From positions 39,991,567 to 40,055,566 of the forward strand of contig CM053252.1 of the NCBI GenBank assembly GCA_028583405.1: DNA of 64,000 bases, given 5' to 3'. Origin of the DNA: Pogonophryne albipinna. Its lineage: Eukaryota; Chordata; Actinopteri; Perciformes; Artedidraconidae. Shown here piece after piece: positions 12,566 through 23,273 of the stretch. Positions within the stretch are counted from its first letter, which is position 1, and each line of letters opens with the position of its first letter. The notes beneath the pieces were generated by a model that did no database searches, was not told the DNA's origin, and was given only the letters and a program-made list of their open reading frames with translations. A program made the translations under genes and the position numbers.

Positions 12566-13500
12566 GTCAGGATTAGTGGTGCACGATAATTATCGGTCCG
12601 ATATTAGGAATTATGACGTCATCCCGATAAACCAGATAAAAGTATTAATAGCCCCGATAATATACAATATATTTTTTGGGTAAAAAAAAAGAAGAAAATA
12701 CTGCCATGTGGGTGGATTGGGATGAGGGGCGCTTGTTTTTCACTCGGCTCCTCCCGTTTTGCCAGTACTGTGGTATTAGTGGTTTAGGAAGAGGGGAGTT
12801 TTTCACAAATCCAGCGCTCCCTAACTCATGCCTGGCTGTGACGTAAATGGTGTGCGGCCGTGAAGCCAGGACAGTAAACAAACATGTCGTCGGTTATGGG
12901 ATTAGTTTTGTATCATAAAGATAAAGCAACACTTTCTCAGAATAAAGCAAAACTATGAATTTAAAAGAAAAAAAAACTGAGTCAAGCAAAATAAAATAAA
13001 TTTCAAAAATAAAACTATAAGTTGCAAACAAATCATTTGTGTAATCATGTAAACTATAAGTATTTTTTCTTTGTTTTAACATAGGTTTTTGTTTGCAGTT
13101 CTTGTTTCTTGTTTCTCAATGATCAGACTTTTCTCACTGCAGCTCTCTCGTTTGCTCTCCCTCATTTTTTGTTTGAGATTTTGACACAAACCTCCCAGGT
13201 GGGCGGGACTTTCAGGGGTGTGGCTACTCAGCTTTTGAGTGACAGCCCACTACACCACAGATCATACAGTTCAACTCATGCAGCAAACTCCGGAGTCCAC
13301 TCGGCCACGTTAGTGTTATCTTATGGATTGCAGTGCATTATACTTGTGATGTGTAGTTTATACTTTATTCCAACTTTAAATATTTTAATACCTGAACACA
13401 CTGCTGCTGTTAAATTATTTCCCAATTTGGGATTGATAAAGTGTCTGTCTATTTATTTTATAGATTAAAAAAACACATCTATGTATTTTTAAGCTAAAGG

Positions 13501-16500
13501 TGATAATAATAATAATAATACGTTTTATTTCGAAGCGCCTTTCAGGACACCCAAGGTCGCCTTACAGTGCATTTAAAAGTTAAAACAGCTAAAACAAAAA
13601 CGGAACACAATGTCATCGAACCGACAAGGCAATACAGCAGCATAAAAGCATAAGACAGGCAAGACAAGAGTGTGGAGTGACGGAGTGAGAGGAGGATCTG
13701 TGATAGCAGGTTGAATGTGTTTTAGAGTGAGTAGGCCAGTTTAAACAGGTGGGTTTTGAGGTGGGATTTGAATGTCATGATGGAGTCAGACTGTTTGATG
13801 TGTGGAGGCAGAGAGTTCCATAGCCTGGGCGCGGTGCAGCTAAAAGCCCTGGCTCCCATGGTGCTAAGGCGGTAGGTGGGGACAGTCGGGAGTCCGGCTG
13901 AGGATGAGCGCAGGGAGCGGGAGGGGGTGTATTCCTGGAGGAGGTTTGAGAGATAGGTGGGGGTGAGGTTGTTGAGGGCTTTGTATGTAAGCAGAAGGTT
14001 TTTGTAGTCAATCCGGTGCTGAACAGGGAGCCAGTGAAGTTGGATGAGGATTGGGGTGATGTGGTCAGACAATTTGGTACAGGTAATGACCCGGGCAGCC
14101 GAGTTTTGAATGATTTGGAGTCTGTTGAGTAGTTTTGTGGGTAGGCCAGAGAGGATAGCATTACAGTGGTCAATCCGGGATGTGACAAATGCATTAACCA
14201 GGATTTCGGTGCTGGATTGTGAAAGGGATGGGCGGAGTCTGGAAATGTTGCGGATATGGAAGAAGGCAGTCCGGGTGATGTTTTTTATGTGGGGTGCAAA
14301 CGAAAGGGTGCTGTCCAGGCTGACGCCAAGGCTTTTGACTTGGCTGGTGAAGGATACAGGGAAGCCGTCGATCATGATGCTTGGGGGTGGGGTGGTTAGG
14401 ATTTTGGAGAGGGTGTTTTTTGAGCCGATGAGCAGGGCCTCAGTTTTACTATCATTTAGCTTCAGGAAGTTCCTGCTCATCCAGCTCCTGATATCCTGGA
14501 GGCAGGTGGTGAGTGAGGTGGGCGGGAGGGCGGTGTTGGGTTTGGTTGAGATATAGACTTGCGTGTCGTCAGCATAGCAGTGAAAGTGGATGCCATGGTG
14601 ACGGAGGATTGTGCCTAGTGGGAGGAGGTAAATTATGAATAGGAGTGGACCCAATACTGACCCCTGGGGGACACCCAGTGAAACAGGAGAACACCCTGAC
14701 CTGTGGTTCCCCAGCTGGACAAACTGTTGTCTGTTGGTAAGGTAGGAGGAGAACCAGGAGAGTGCAACACCAGTGATACCAATGTCAGCCAAGCGTTCCA
14801 GGAGTAGTGGGTGGGAGATTGTGTCGAAGGCAGCGGTGAGGTCGAGGAGGATGAGGATGGTGAGCAGTCCAGAGTCAGCTGCACGGAGGAGGTCGTTGGT
14901 GATTTTAACCAGAGCTGTTTCGGTACTGTGCATTCAGCGGAAACCAGATTGGAAGGGTTCATGGAGGTTGTTTGATTCGAGGTGGGACTGGAGTTGAGCG
15001 ACAACCACCCTTTCAAGGGTTTTTGAAATGAAGGGAAGGTTGGAGATGGGCCTGTAGTGGTTAAGGTCAGCTGGGTCAGCATTGGGTTTTTTGAGGGTGT
15101 GTGTGATTGCAGCCATTTTGAGGGTGGGGGGGTACAGTTCCAGAAATGAGGGAGGAGTTAATTATTTTTGTGATCATGGGGGAAATGGACGGCAGACAGG
15201 CTTTGATGAGGGTAGTGGGGAGGGGATCAAGCTGGCAGGTGGTGCATTTGGCTTTGCAGATGAGCTTGGAGATGGTGGCTTCTGATGCTGGAGTGAAGTT
15301 GGAGAGGGTGCTGGTGGGTGGTTGGACAGTGGTGGCCATCCAGAGTGGGTCCGTTGAGGGGGCGTCTGATGAGGCCAGCTGTAGGTGGATGTTGCTTACT
15401 TTGGAGCTGAAAAATTGCAGAAAGTCAGTGCAGCGTTCAGGGGAGATATTAGGAGGGAGGGTTCTGGGGGGCTGAAGTAGGTGGCTAACTGTTGAGAAAA
15501 GGGCTCTCGTGTTACCGGTGCCAGTGCTGATGAGGTTTGTGTAGTAGGTGGATTTGGCAGTGGAGAGGGCGTTCTTGTAGTGATGTAGGTGATCAGCAAA
15601 GATTTGTGTGTGTACTGATAGTCCGGTCCTTTTACACAGCCGTTCAAGTCGACGACCAGTTGTTTTGAGCCGTCGAAGGTCGGAGGTGAACCAAGGAGCG
15701 GTGTGGGCAAAGGAGACTGTGCGGGTTTTGACAGGGGCCAGGGCGTCAAGCGAGGAGGACAGACAGTCATTGTAGTGACTCACCAAGTCAGCAGGGGAAG
15801 AGGATGCAAGAGGGATGGGGTAGGAGTTGATCAGGGTGGTGAGATCTGTGGGGTCGATGTGTTTGATATTTCTGAAGGAGATGATCCGTTCTTCTTTAGC
15901 TTTCGATCGGGGGGCGTAAACCTCACGCACAAGAGCACAACTTTGTGGTCAGAGATAGGAAACTCGGCATCGGTGACATTACAAGGAGTAATGCCAGTGG
16001 AGCAGATCAAGTCCAGTATGTGACCTTTATTATGGGTAGGAAAGTTAACATGTTGTGTGATACTAAGACAGTCGAGGAGTGAGATGAAGTCATTGGCAAA
16101 AACACTGGATGGGTCGTCAATGTGGATGTTAAAGTCTCCAGTGAGAATAACAGTGGGGGACATTGCACATACAGATGTTAATAATGAGGAAAATTCAGTG
16201 AGAAAAACAGCAGAGGGTTTTGGTGGTCTGTAGATGGTGACAATAATGATGGGTTTGGGGCCTGAGAGTTTAACAGCTAGACATTCAAAGGAAGAGTGAT
16301 GGGGGACAGTGACAGCAGTGACATTGATGTCCTTACGGTAGAGCAAGGCGAGACCACCCCCTCTCCCGGTGTTGCGGGGTTTACACATATAGGCAAAGCC
16401 CGGTGGAACGGCTTCATTTAACTGGGAGAAGTCATTAGGCTGTTGCCAAGTCTCAGTGAGGCATAAAAAGTCGAGCTTTCTGTCCACAATGAGCTCAGAA

Positions 16501-17240
16501 ACCAGCAGGGCCTTACTGGTGAGAGATCTTACATTGAAAATAGCTAATTTCAAGTAATCAAATGGCATATAGGTGGCTGCTTTGGGCAGTGGGGATAACA
16601 CAGTGTGATTGACAGTGCAGGTGACAGTGCGAGGGGGGCGGGTCTTAGTGGACCAGAAGGAGCGAATGTTTGTGTTATTGTTGTGTTGTGTGTCCAGCGA
16701 GTTTCGACCAGATCCACGATGGACATATCTTGGTCGTTTGAGGAGAATGTCACGGTGGGCAAGCAGAACTGTGGGGGTCTTGAAGTTTGATCTGAGACGC
16801 AGTAGTTCCGTTGCAGAGTATTTCAGCGGCAGGGAGGCGCTCGTGGCGGTGTAGAGTAGAGCGATCCATATGAAGAGTTTGACAGTCTGCATGATGTGAA
16901 AAGGTGAGGAAATAGTATACTCAGCAGTTTGATGATCCGGTTTTTGATCAGGAGGCTACAGCTCCCGCTTGGTAGAGGAGGAGCAGCGAATCGGCTGCAT
17001 CCAGTGGTCACAACTGACGCCAGCTAGCTTGACGGCTAGCTTGACAGCTGTGGTGGCGGCGGTCCAATTTGGCTGACAGGCTGCTGGAATCCAATGGATC
17101 CGGTAGAATCCACACAGAAATGCAGTCAACAGAAGATACAGGGTTGAACGTTTGAAGATAAGATCCAACACAGAAAACTAAAACTTAAACTCAGATTGAG
17201 AAGCGGCGAACAAGCAGCGCCAGCGTCCTCTCCCTCCACA
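13501..17240 (-). mobile_element. nearly full-length L2-clade LINE (family B)
   Basis: The 3' end lies at 13501 with a (TTA)n tail and the common AAGCGCCTTTCA motif, and the 5' end is at about 17240 (approximate). It carries endonuclease and RT regions in the correct order. No target duplication could be defined. It is inserted antisense in the left internal part of the long-TIR element. Confidence 0.85.
13722..16892 (-). pseudogene. L2 endonuclease-RT polyprotein with few lesions
   Basis: From 16892 the product begins with a hydrophobic leader-like MQTVKLFIWIALLYTATSAS. It then shows endonuclease motifs: LAIFNVRSL, LTETW, TVILTGDFNIHID and ISDHKVVLL. The RT part has [32 protein letters not shown] and the catalytic [10 protein letters not shown], and ends LKTHLFKLAYSL with a stop at 13722. 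I see about three lesions: frameshifts near 15.92 kb and 15.10 kb and a TGA at about 14.93 kb before MHSTETALVKI. YADD is intact. This is a fairly young but inactive copy. Confidence 0.9.
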
Positions 17241-17579
17241 CATACACAATATAAACTGTATACTGTTATTTTTCAAAGACATGTTACATTTCAAAAGCAT
17301 ATATTGCTATGTTTAGGACAAACAATTAAAGACTGCTTTAATTGAACAAATTCTACAATATAAAAGTGGCAGATTTGCTTTATTAAACAGAGCAGACCTA
17401 GGTTGCATACCAACACAATTAGGAATATGCTCACATCTTACTATGTTGGTCTGAAGAGCTGAAGCATTCATACACAATGGATAAAACCGGTGTTGTTTCA
17501 TTCTATATCCTGTGAGAAAATTATATACATTTAGCATTAAAAATTCGACATACTATTCCTAGTCTGAGGAAGATATGAA

Positions 17580-18030
17580 TAATCAACAGATTTGAATGGA
17601 ATCTCTAACATTTTCATGTAGAATAAAGACAAAAGAGTGATTATACAAATTACATTTATTGAAATTTGAACCAGAAGATGAAGTCTCAAAGAATGTTTTA
17701 AATAAAAGGACATAAAACAAAAAGGTGGATAATAATAAAATCTATTAACTGTATATGTAAAGACATTTGGTCAAATGAAATGACACTGAGCCAGTGATAA
17801 CAGTAACGCCAGCGTGGATGAAGCTGGTGCAGTTCTTTCTTTATGCCCCCCCTCCGTGCTGTCCCCTCAGAGGAAGTGGGAAAACGGGATAAGACTCTGG
17901 ACGCCACGCTGTCTCAATGATCCACACTGTTAATATGAGAGGAAAATAAATGTTTTATGAAATGAAAAGTTAACAAATAAAACACAGCTCATGGAAGGTA
18001 GGGTTTCCTACAAAGTTAACTCAGCCTCCA
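17580..18030 (-). repeat. segment paralogous to 47215-47640
   Basis: Shared blocks include TTTATTGAAAT(T/G)TGAACCA, AATGTTTTAAATAAAA, GACA(C/G)AC..GAG-type stretches and CCACGCTGTCTCAAT, in the same orientation in both places. On the minus strand each copy has a CAG acceptor-like site before TGTGGA and an AATAAA at the far end. It may be the last exon of a multi-copy transcript carried by a transposon. No convincing protein is encoded. Confidence 0.65.
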
Positions 18031-18361
18031 TTGATTTTCATATCAAATTAGCGTGTTAATAAAATAAGCTATCATGGCTTATACTTGCATATCTAAACAG
18101 AATCATGAAAACCTGTTGGTAGAGTCAGGCACACGAGTCTGTTTGAGTGTGTGTGCCGGTGTTTGAACGCTCACTCACTGCTAGCTATGTAGCTAACTGT
18201 TAGGCTACTTAGCTTGCATTGTTATGGATCTAAAGGTAGCACAAGCTAACTTTCATAGCACAGCTTTACTTCTCACTTAACACAATAAAGAAACAGACCG
18301 TATAGCACAAACAACACAAATGATCAATACTTACATATATTTTCACTTGTAGTATTATAAT

Positions 18362-19180
18362 TAGAGATGTCCCGATCCGATCACGTGATCGGGGATCGGA
18401 GCCGATCACGTGATTTTCAAAAGATCGGGATCGGGAGAAAAAAAATCGGGGATCGGGAATTTTTGTAATTTTTTTTTTAATAATTTTTTTTAATTTTATT
18501 TAATGTTACAAAACAAAAATGACCATGTTCACGTCTTAAAGTCATCCTGAGGCCTTAGTTTTGGTTTGAAATGACACAACATCATGTATGTGTTGCTTCT
18601 TTTGGGCTTGTTTTCAGACCTGGTTGCTTATTTCTCTCAAAGCTGGCAACAGAGTGGGCGCGCAGTGTCTAGCAGTAAGCTAACGAGAGGCTACGTTCAG
18701 CTGGTGACTCGGGACTCGGGACAGAGAAAATGTCAGGAGTTTGGAAGTATTATAAAATTGAAAGCGAGGGCAGTGTAACAGCCAGATGCAATGTTTGCAA
18801 GGCGGAGGTTCCGCGTGGTGGAAAGAACAAAGCTACGTTCAACACGACCAATCTAATACGCCACCTGAGAAACAAACACCAACAACAACAACACGACGAG
18901 TACACAGCGGCCACTCAGGTAACGGCACTGAAACAACCGACACTTTCAGAGACTTTTAAAAGGAAAGAGAAACTGCCCCAGAACAGTGAAAAGGCCAAAA
19001 GAATAACAGCCAAGATAGCTGAACTCATCGCGTTAGATGACCAGCCGTTATCTGTTACCTTTTTTTTCTCTTAATGCATTGCATAAAGATCGGATCGGGA
19101 AAAATCGGTATCGGCAGATTGTCAAAATCAAATGATCGGAATCGTATCGGGAGCAAAAAAATGTGATCGGGACATCCCTA
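18362..19180 (+). mobile_element. 819-bp non-autonomous hAT element
   Basis: Ends read TAGAGATGTCCCGATCCGAT and GATCGGGACATCCCTA. The exact 8-bp duplication ATTATAAT lies at 18354-18361 and 19181-19188. Subterminal regions are packed with GATCGG motifs, probable transposase binding sites. It contains one BED-finger frame and nothing further of a transposase. Confidence 0.93.
18730..19074 (+). CDS. BED-finger fragment of a ZBED1-like hAT transposase
   Basis: This intact 114-codon frame begins MSGVWKYYKIESEGSVTARC. The BED zinc finger follows: CNVCKAEVPRGG, then TTNLIRHLRNKHQ, giving the C2-H2 ligand set. A Gln/His-rich linker and a KRITAKIAELIALDDQPLSV segment come next; in full-length ZBED1-like transposases the latter leads into the catalytic domain. 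Here the frame ends abruptly with TFFFS and a stop, next to the right subterminal repeats. It is a deletion derivative, although the DNA-binding part is open and could act in trans if expressed. Confidence 0.85.
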   Translation: MSGVWKYYKIESEGSVTARCNVCKAEVPRGGKNKATFNTTNLIRHLRNKHQQQQHDEYTAATQVTALKQPTLSETFKRKEKLPQNSEKAKRITAKIAELIALDDQPLSVTFFFS

Positions 19181-20191
19181 ATTATAATAATTGAAATGCT
19201 GGTTCTTCTGGGGGTCTTCTGTCCACGCTCAGCTAGCTACCGCACCGCAGCTGCCTGCACTGTACAATCGCTGGAGGACTGGGCTGTCAGTCAAACACTG
19301 AGTAGCCAATGGGGACGCACCCCTGAAAGTCCCGCCCACCTGGGAGGTTTGTGTCAGAATCTCAAACAAAAAATGAGGGAGCGCAAAAGAGAGAGCTGCA
19401 GCGAGAGCTGCAGCGAGAGCAAAAGTCTGATCATTGAGAAAGAAGAAACAAGAACTGCAAACAAAAACCTATGTTAAAACAAAGAAAAAAGACTTATAGT
19501 TTACATGATTACACAAATGATTTGTTTGCAACTTATAGTTTTATTTTTGAAATTTATTTTATTTTGCTTGACTCAGTTTTTTTCTTCTTTTAAATTCATA
19601 GTTTTGCTTTATTCTGAAAAAGTGTTGCTTTATCTTTATGATACAAAACTAATCCCATCGTCGGTAGTATGGGATTATTTCAAAGTTTCAGAGTTAGATA
19701 GTTCGCTTGCTATTTGTATTAACAAATGCAATGCCGAAGTTCCACAAGGAGGGAAAAAGGCAACGAGCTATAATACTTCCAACCTGATTAGTCACCTGAA
19801 ACATCGCCATCGCTACGATGGTGTGTTAAAAGCGTACGAAGACGCCTGCGCTGCTAAACTAGCGGCGAATCCAAAGCCAGCTGCAAAGGCACCGGGGCTT
19901 TTACCTATCGACGAGGCTTTTGAAAAAGGCAAGAACTTTATTTGGGAAAATAAATATGGTCACTTTGAAGAGTCAAAACTGTTCTTGGCTTTGTTTTGTT
20001 CATAGTAGTAATGCTCATGTCATTTGCTCACTACTAGTCTTTTTTTTACCACCAGGTGTGCAAAAACTACAGGTACATTTAATATATATATTATATTATT
20101 ATCGGTTATCGGTATCGGTCTTGAGAAGCAGGAAGTTATCGGTATCGGTATCGGTTTCAAAAAACCAATATCGTGCATCCCTAGTCAGGAT

Positions 20192-21200
20192 GTAGAACTC
20201 TTGTGTGAACATTGGATAAAGCCAGGTTCATATTCTTGTTTCATGTTGTTGACATATTAGAGTCAAAGGTTTGCACATGCAGAGCGAAATATCTTTGTGT
20301 TGCGCCATAAATCAGAAAATACTGCATTAAAAAAGTCATTTCCTGCATGTTTCTACTGATAAAGTGTGATATAAATATTGTACAGGCTTTCAGATTGCTG
20401 TAGTTCACTAAACAGAGACATTAACGACATGTTTGGTGTTGAAAATGTCAGAAAAAGTGAAAGAATGGGAGATAAATATCCCCAAATCTCAAAATTGTAT
20501 TATATTTTTTTTGTTTGTGGTTCTCTTTCAGTTGAGACACTGTAGGTGAAGGATGCTTCAGGAAAAAACCAAACACTGGATGTCTTTCAGTCGCCAACAT
20601 GTGTTTTCGAGACACTGATACTAACGGGGAAACCCTGCAGGACTCAAATGCCTCGTCTCTGTTCCCTTAAACTCCTTTGGGAGTGATTACCCATCAGCCC
20701 CGGGGGTAATGCTGCCTTTCCTCTGCACGTTGTTTCTCTATCAGAAACACAGGACTGTTTATATGATGCGATCACAGACACGCTGTAAACGGTGTCCGCC
20801 AAAAGTCGAGTCCAGTGTCTATGTAGTGCCATTTGTATTTGTTATAGTTTGGGAAGATTGAAAATCGGTAGGGAAAGCCAGCTAAGTCGGTAGGCGGTAG
20901 AAACATGTCAAAAGCGGTTGACTACCGCCCAAATCGGTAGGGTTGGCAGGTATGCTAAAGCATACAAATACAGAGAGTAATGTAGGCCTGTTATACTGAG
21001 TGATATATATTTTACACACTGCTCTGCTTTCTGCACGGACCTCACAGCTGTTCTCACTGTAAACATCGCGTCGCCGTTCAAGCAGTTATTAAAATAATAT
21101 CCAGGGGATGCATGCAGAGCTGAAATAAGTCCGGCCGTGCATAACGCCTCCACCGTTCCCGGAAATGCATCCGCGGAGGAGCCGTGGAGGACCCATCAGT
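20192..21200. other. host sequence between hAT and MITE C copy 2
   Basis: It contains the second copy of the about 170-bp direct repeat (20395-20560). It also has a run of CGGTAGG motifs at 20866-20942 that resembles a degraded transposon end. No gene is seen. Confidence 0.5.
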
Positions 21201-21761
21201 GGCCGTTTCTCAATCGCGAGGATGCTGGCTTGGTAGTCGCGTACTTCCAAGTCACTTCCTTCAGAAACGAAGCAAATATGCTTCCAAGCCACGGCTTCGG
21301 AAAACGAAGAAGAATGGAACAGGCTAACAAGTGTGCCACTTTCTCTAACGGTTTCAACATAAACTGTACCGAAAATAAATACCTCACTATGTCTATCTAA
21401 TTATGCACTTGCTTTACTTTCACGGAACACATTTATGGTGATAACAAACAAATGTAACAAAGTAACACATTTAGCACATGTTCTACGCCACTACATACTT
21501 ACATTTAAATATGTGCTGCGTCGGTTCAGCCATTCTCCGCAAGGGTTTTTGAAATTGGTCCGTGCGCAAAGCATTGTGGGGATTTTAAGGACGCGAAGTC
21601 TACCCATGTGCAGCCTCGAAATTTCCCCCAAAACAAGGACGCGGCCTCGGTGGAATTCCAAGTATGCTTGAGATTGGAACAGTACTTCGGCGGCACTCGA
21701 TGACATAGCATCCTTGAAATATTGGCTTGGAAGCCAGTATCCTCGAGATTGAGAAACGGCC
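21201..21761 (-). mobile_element. MITE family C, copy 2, intact 561 bp
   Basis: Both ends are present: GGCCGTTTCTCAATCGCGAG and CTCGAGATTGAGAAACGGCC. The body is the reverse complement of copy 1 at 7596-12045 without the LINEs, which defines the insertion point of those LINEs. It has no long coherent frame. The TTTCTCAAT termini are shared with copy 3 at 43.56 kb. Target duplications are not clear. Confidence 0.82.
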
Positions 21762-22015
21762 TGTGTCTCCTCGGTTATAGCTCCTCCAGAGAGCTTCCTC
21801 GATGCTCCATGCTCGGTCCTCGATGTGCATTTAGAGAAATGAGATGTCCTTCCGGGTCACAACCGGAGGACCGAGGGGAAATTAGAGTATTGAGAAACCT
21901 CTTCTGTCTTCCTGCGCCAATGAGCAGCTCTCATAAGAAAGAACGAGACCCCGCCTCCCACGCTGTATCCACTTCTTATTATACATCCATGGGCCCGCCC
22001 CACTGGTGGGGCGCA
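21762..22015 (+). repeat. family B right part and repeat A right half
   Basis: The segment 21873-21901 is the exact inverted partner of 7531-7559. From 21902 the sequence (CCAATGAGCAGCTCTCATAA, CGCCTCCCACGCTGTATCCA) matches 42500-42590, that is, the second half of repeat A. Together with 7433-7530 this gives two halves of one repeat flanking 14.4 kb. Confidence 0.7.
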
Positions 22016-22084
22016 GAGATGTGATGGTCGCGAATGGATGCGATGAACGGGAGATTATTATTTATTTTTTTAATAAACGTTTTG

Positions 22085-22250
22085 GACCTCAGGCCGGAAT
22101 CGAACCTGGGTCCTCGCGGGCGGTAGTGGACTGTTACAGCCGGAGACTCGCAACGGCGGTGGACTTTCACTGCGCCGGAGCCTCGCAATGGCGGATGCGG
22201 ATGCGGTGGCGGATGCGGTACCGGCGCAGCGGCGCTGTGAAAGTCCATGG
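22085..22250 (-). repeat. GC-rich repeat with tRNA-like B box and hairpin
   Basis: The minus strand carries GGTTCGATTCC (complement of GGAATCGAACC at about 22096), which fits a Pol III B box as in tRNA-derived SINEs. I could not find a convincing A box or a foldable tRNA. Two stretches, TGGACTTTCACTGCGCCG and CGGCGCTGTGAAAGTCCA, form imperfect inverted arms around a (GCGGAT)n-like core. Confidence 0.35.
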
Positions 22251-22386
22251 CCCACCTATGACAGAGCCAGCGGCCCACCGAAGGCAGCGGCCCACCGGGA
22301 AAAGTCCCGAATCTCCCGATGACCAATCCGAGCCTGCTCACACACACAATACTGAAACCATTGGGCAGAGAGCTGTGCACATTCTT
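22251..22386 (+). repeat. long direct repeat, left copy
   Basis: This segment, starting CCCACCTATGACAGAGCCAG and ending GCTGTGCACATTCTT, is repeated at 22866-22984. The two are nearly identical except for one extra 17-bp CAGCGGCCCACC-type unit on the left. They directly flank an L2 insertion and look like an unusually long target-site duplication. Confidence 0.9.
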
Positions 22387-22865
22387 AATAATAATAATAA
22401 TAATTCATTTATTTTATATAGGCGCCTTTCAAGGCTCTCAAGGTCGCCGTACAAACACATCAAAAACAAGATACACAATACATTACACCAGCATAAGAGT
22501 CATAAACAAGACAATGCAGGATATAAATCAATCAAATAACCAAATAAATAAAAAACAGAGGATGTGTGATGGATAATGATCAGGGTGGATATGCGAGTGT
22601 GAAGAGATATGTTTTGAGGCGTGATTTGAAAATGGGGAGAGAGTCAGTGTTGCGGATGTCAGGTGGGAGGGAGTTCCAGAGGCGGGGTGCAGAGCGGCTG
22701 AAGGCTCTAGACCCCATGGTGGTTAAACGGAAGGGGGGTGCAGTGAGGCTGAGGGAAGCAGAAGATCTGAGTGTGCGGATGGGTGTGTTGATGTGCAGGA
22801 GGTCGGAGAGGTACAGAGGAGTGAGGTTATGGATGGCCTTAAAGGCGAGGAGCAGAATCTTAAAA
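22387..22865 (-). mobile_element. 5'-truncated L2 LINE (family B relative), 479 bp
   Basis: The minus strand starts in the RT C-terminal region (FKILLLAFKAIHNLTPLYLS, SRSAPRLWNSLPPDIR, LFTLAYPP) and ends with AGGCGCCTATATAAAATAAA and an (ATT)n tail. It is flanked on both sides by the about 119-bp direct repeat. Confidence 0.9.
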
Positions 22866-22984
22866 CCCACCTATGACAGAGCCAGCGGCCCACCGGGAAA
22901 AGTCCCGAATCTCCCGATGACCAATCCGAGCCTGCTCACACACACAATACTGAAACCATTGGGCAGAGAGCTGTGCACATTCTT
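22866..22984 (+). repeat. long direct repeat, right copy
   Basis: The right-hand copy of the segment at 22251-22386. It leads directly into a hAT C-terminal coding remnant. Confidence 0.9.
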
Positions 22985-23158
22985 CTTCCCTTCGCCACAT
23001 CTTATCTCTATGAAATGGGCTTTTCAGCTGCTGCAACACTGAAAACAAAATACAGATCTAGGCTCAACATTGAGCACGACTTGAGAGTGTCATTATCAAG
23101 CCTGCAACCGGGTTTTGAAAAGAGGTGTAGTGCAAAACAGGCTCATTGCAGTCACTAA
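22985..23158 (+). pseudogene. hAT transposase C-terminal dimerisation fragment
   Basis: The frame reads PFATSYLYEMGFSAAATLKT, then KYRSRLNIEHDLRVSLSSLQ and a terminal KQAHCSH with a stop. This is the hAT dimerisation motif as found in ZBED5/GTF2IRD2-like (Charlie/Buster group) proteins. Only the last 55 to 60 residues remain. The BED-finger fragment at 51.3-51.8 kb is from the same broad protein type but is not connected. Confidence 0.8.
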
Positions 23159-23273
23159 TAATCCAGTGATGAGACTCATGCATTCAATTGGTCATTTGCA
23201 TTGCTGAAGGTATTTCCTGACTGTATTGATTTGTTATTGATTTTCTCTATTTTGAACTGATGTTATTTGTTAT

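Larger units (their letters stand above)
12896..19658. mobile_element. 6.76-kb element with about 360-bp terminal inverted repeats
   Basis: The plus-strand sequence from 12896 (ATGGGATTAGTTTTGTATCA) to about 13250 is repeated in reverse complement from about 19283 to 19658. They match through CACAAACCTCCCAGGTGGGC and TTTCTCAATGATCAGACTTT, with small indels. A near-perfect 8-bp duplication flanks it (CGTCGGTT at 12888-12895, CGTCGGTA at 19659-19666). The inside holds an L2 LINE, a small hAT and a segment also found at 47.2 kb, but no transposase of its own that I can see. I do not recognise the family. Confidence 0.8.
12884..20005 (+). pseudogene. hAT transposase N-terminus (BED finger), interrupted
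   Basis: The start codon at 12884 (ATG TCG TCG GTT) is followed within 12 bases by a 6.76-kb insertion. The frame resumes at 19659 and reads SSVVWDYFKVSELDSS, then CINKCNAEVPQGGKK and TSNLISHLKHRHRYDG. This CxxC..HxxxxH arrangement is the BED zinc finger of ZBED/Ac-like transposases. A linker (LAANPKPAAKAPGLL) follows, and the frame stops at 20003-20005. The catalytic RNase-H-like and dimerisation domains are absent, so this encodes at most a DNA-binding fragment. Confidence 0.85.
12574..20183 (+). mobile_element. hAT transposon, 7.6 kb with nested insertions
   Basis: Ends read TAGTGGTGCACGATAAT and ATATCGTGCATCCCTA, imperfect inverted repeats of the hAT type. The exact 8-bp duplication GTCAGGAT (12566-12573 and 20184-20191) is diagnostic of hAT integration. 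Subtracting the 6.76-kb internal insertion, the element is only about 850 bp. It retains just the BED-finger start of a transposase and is therefore an internally deleted derivative. Confidence 0.9.

Noticed and set aside
22085..22130. tRNA gene suggested by a B-box-like GGTTCGATTCC
   Set aside because: No A box or cloverleaf could be found; kept only as a possible SINE-like trace.
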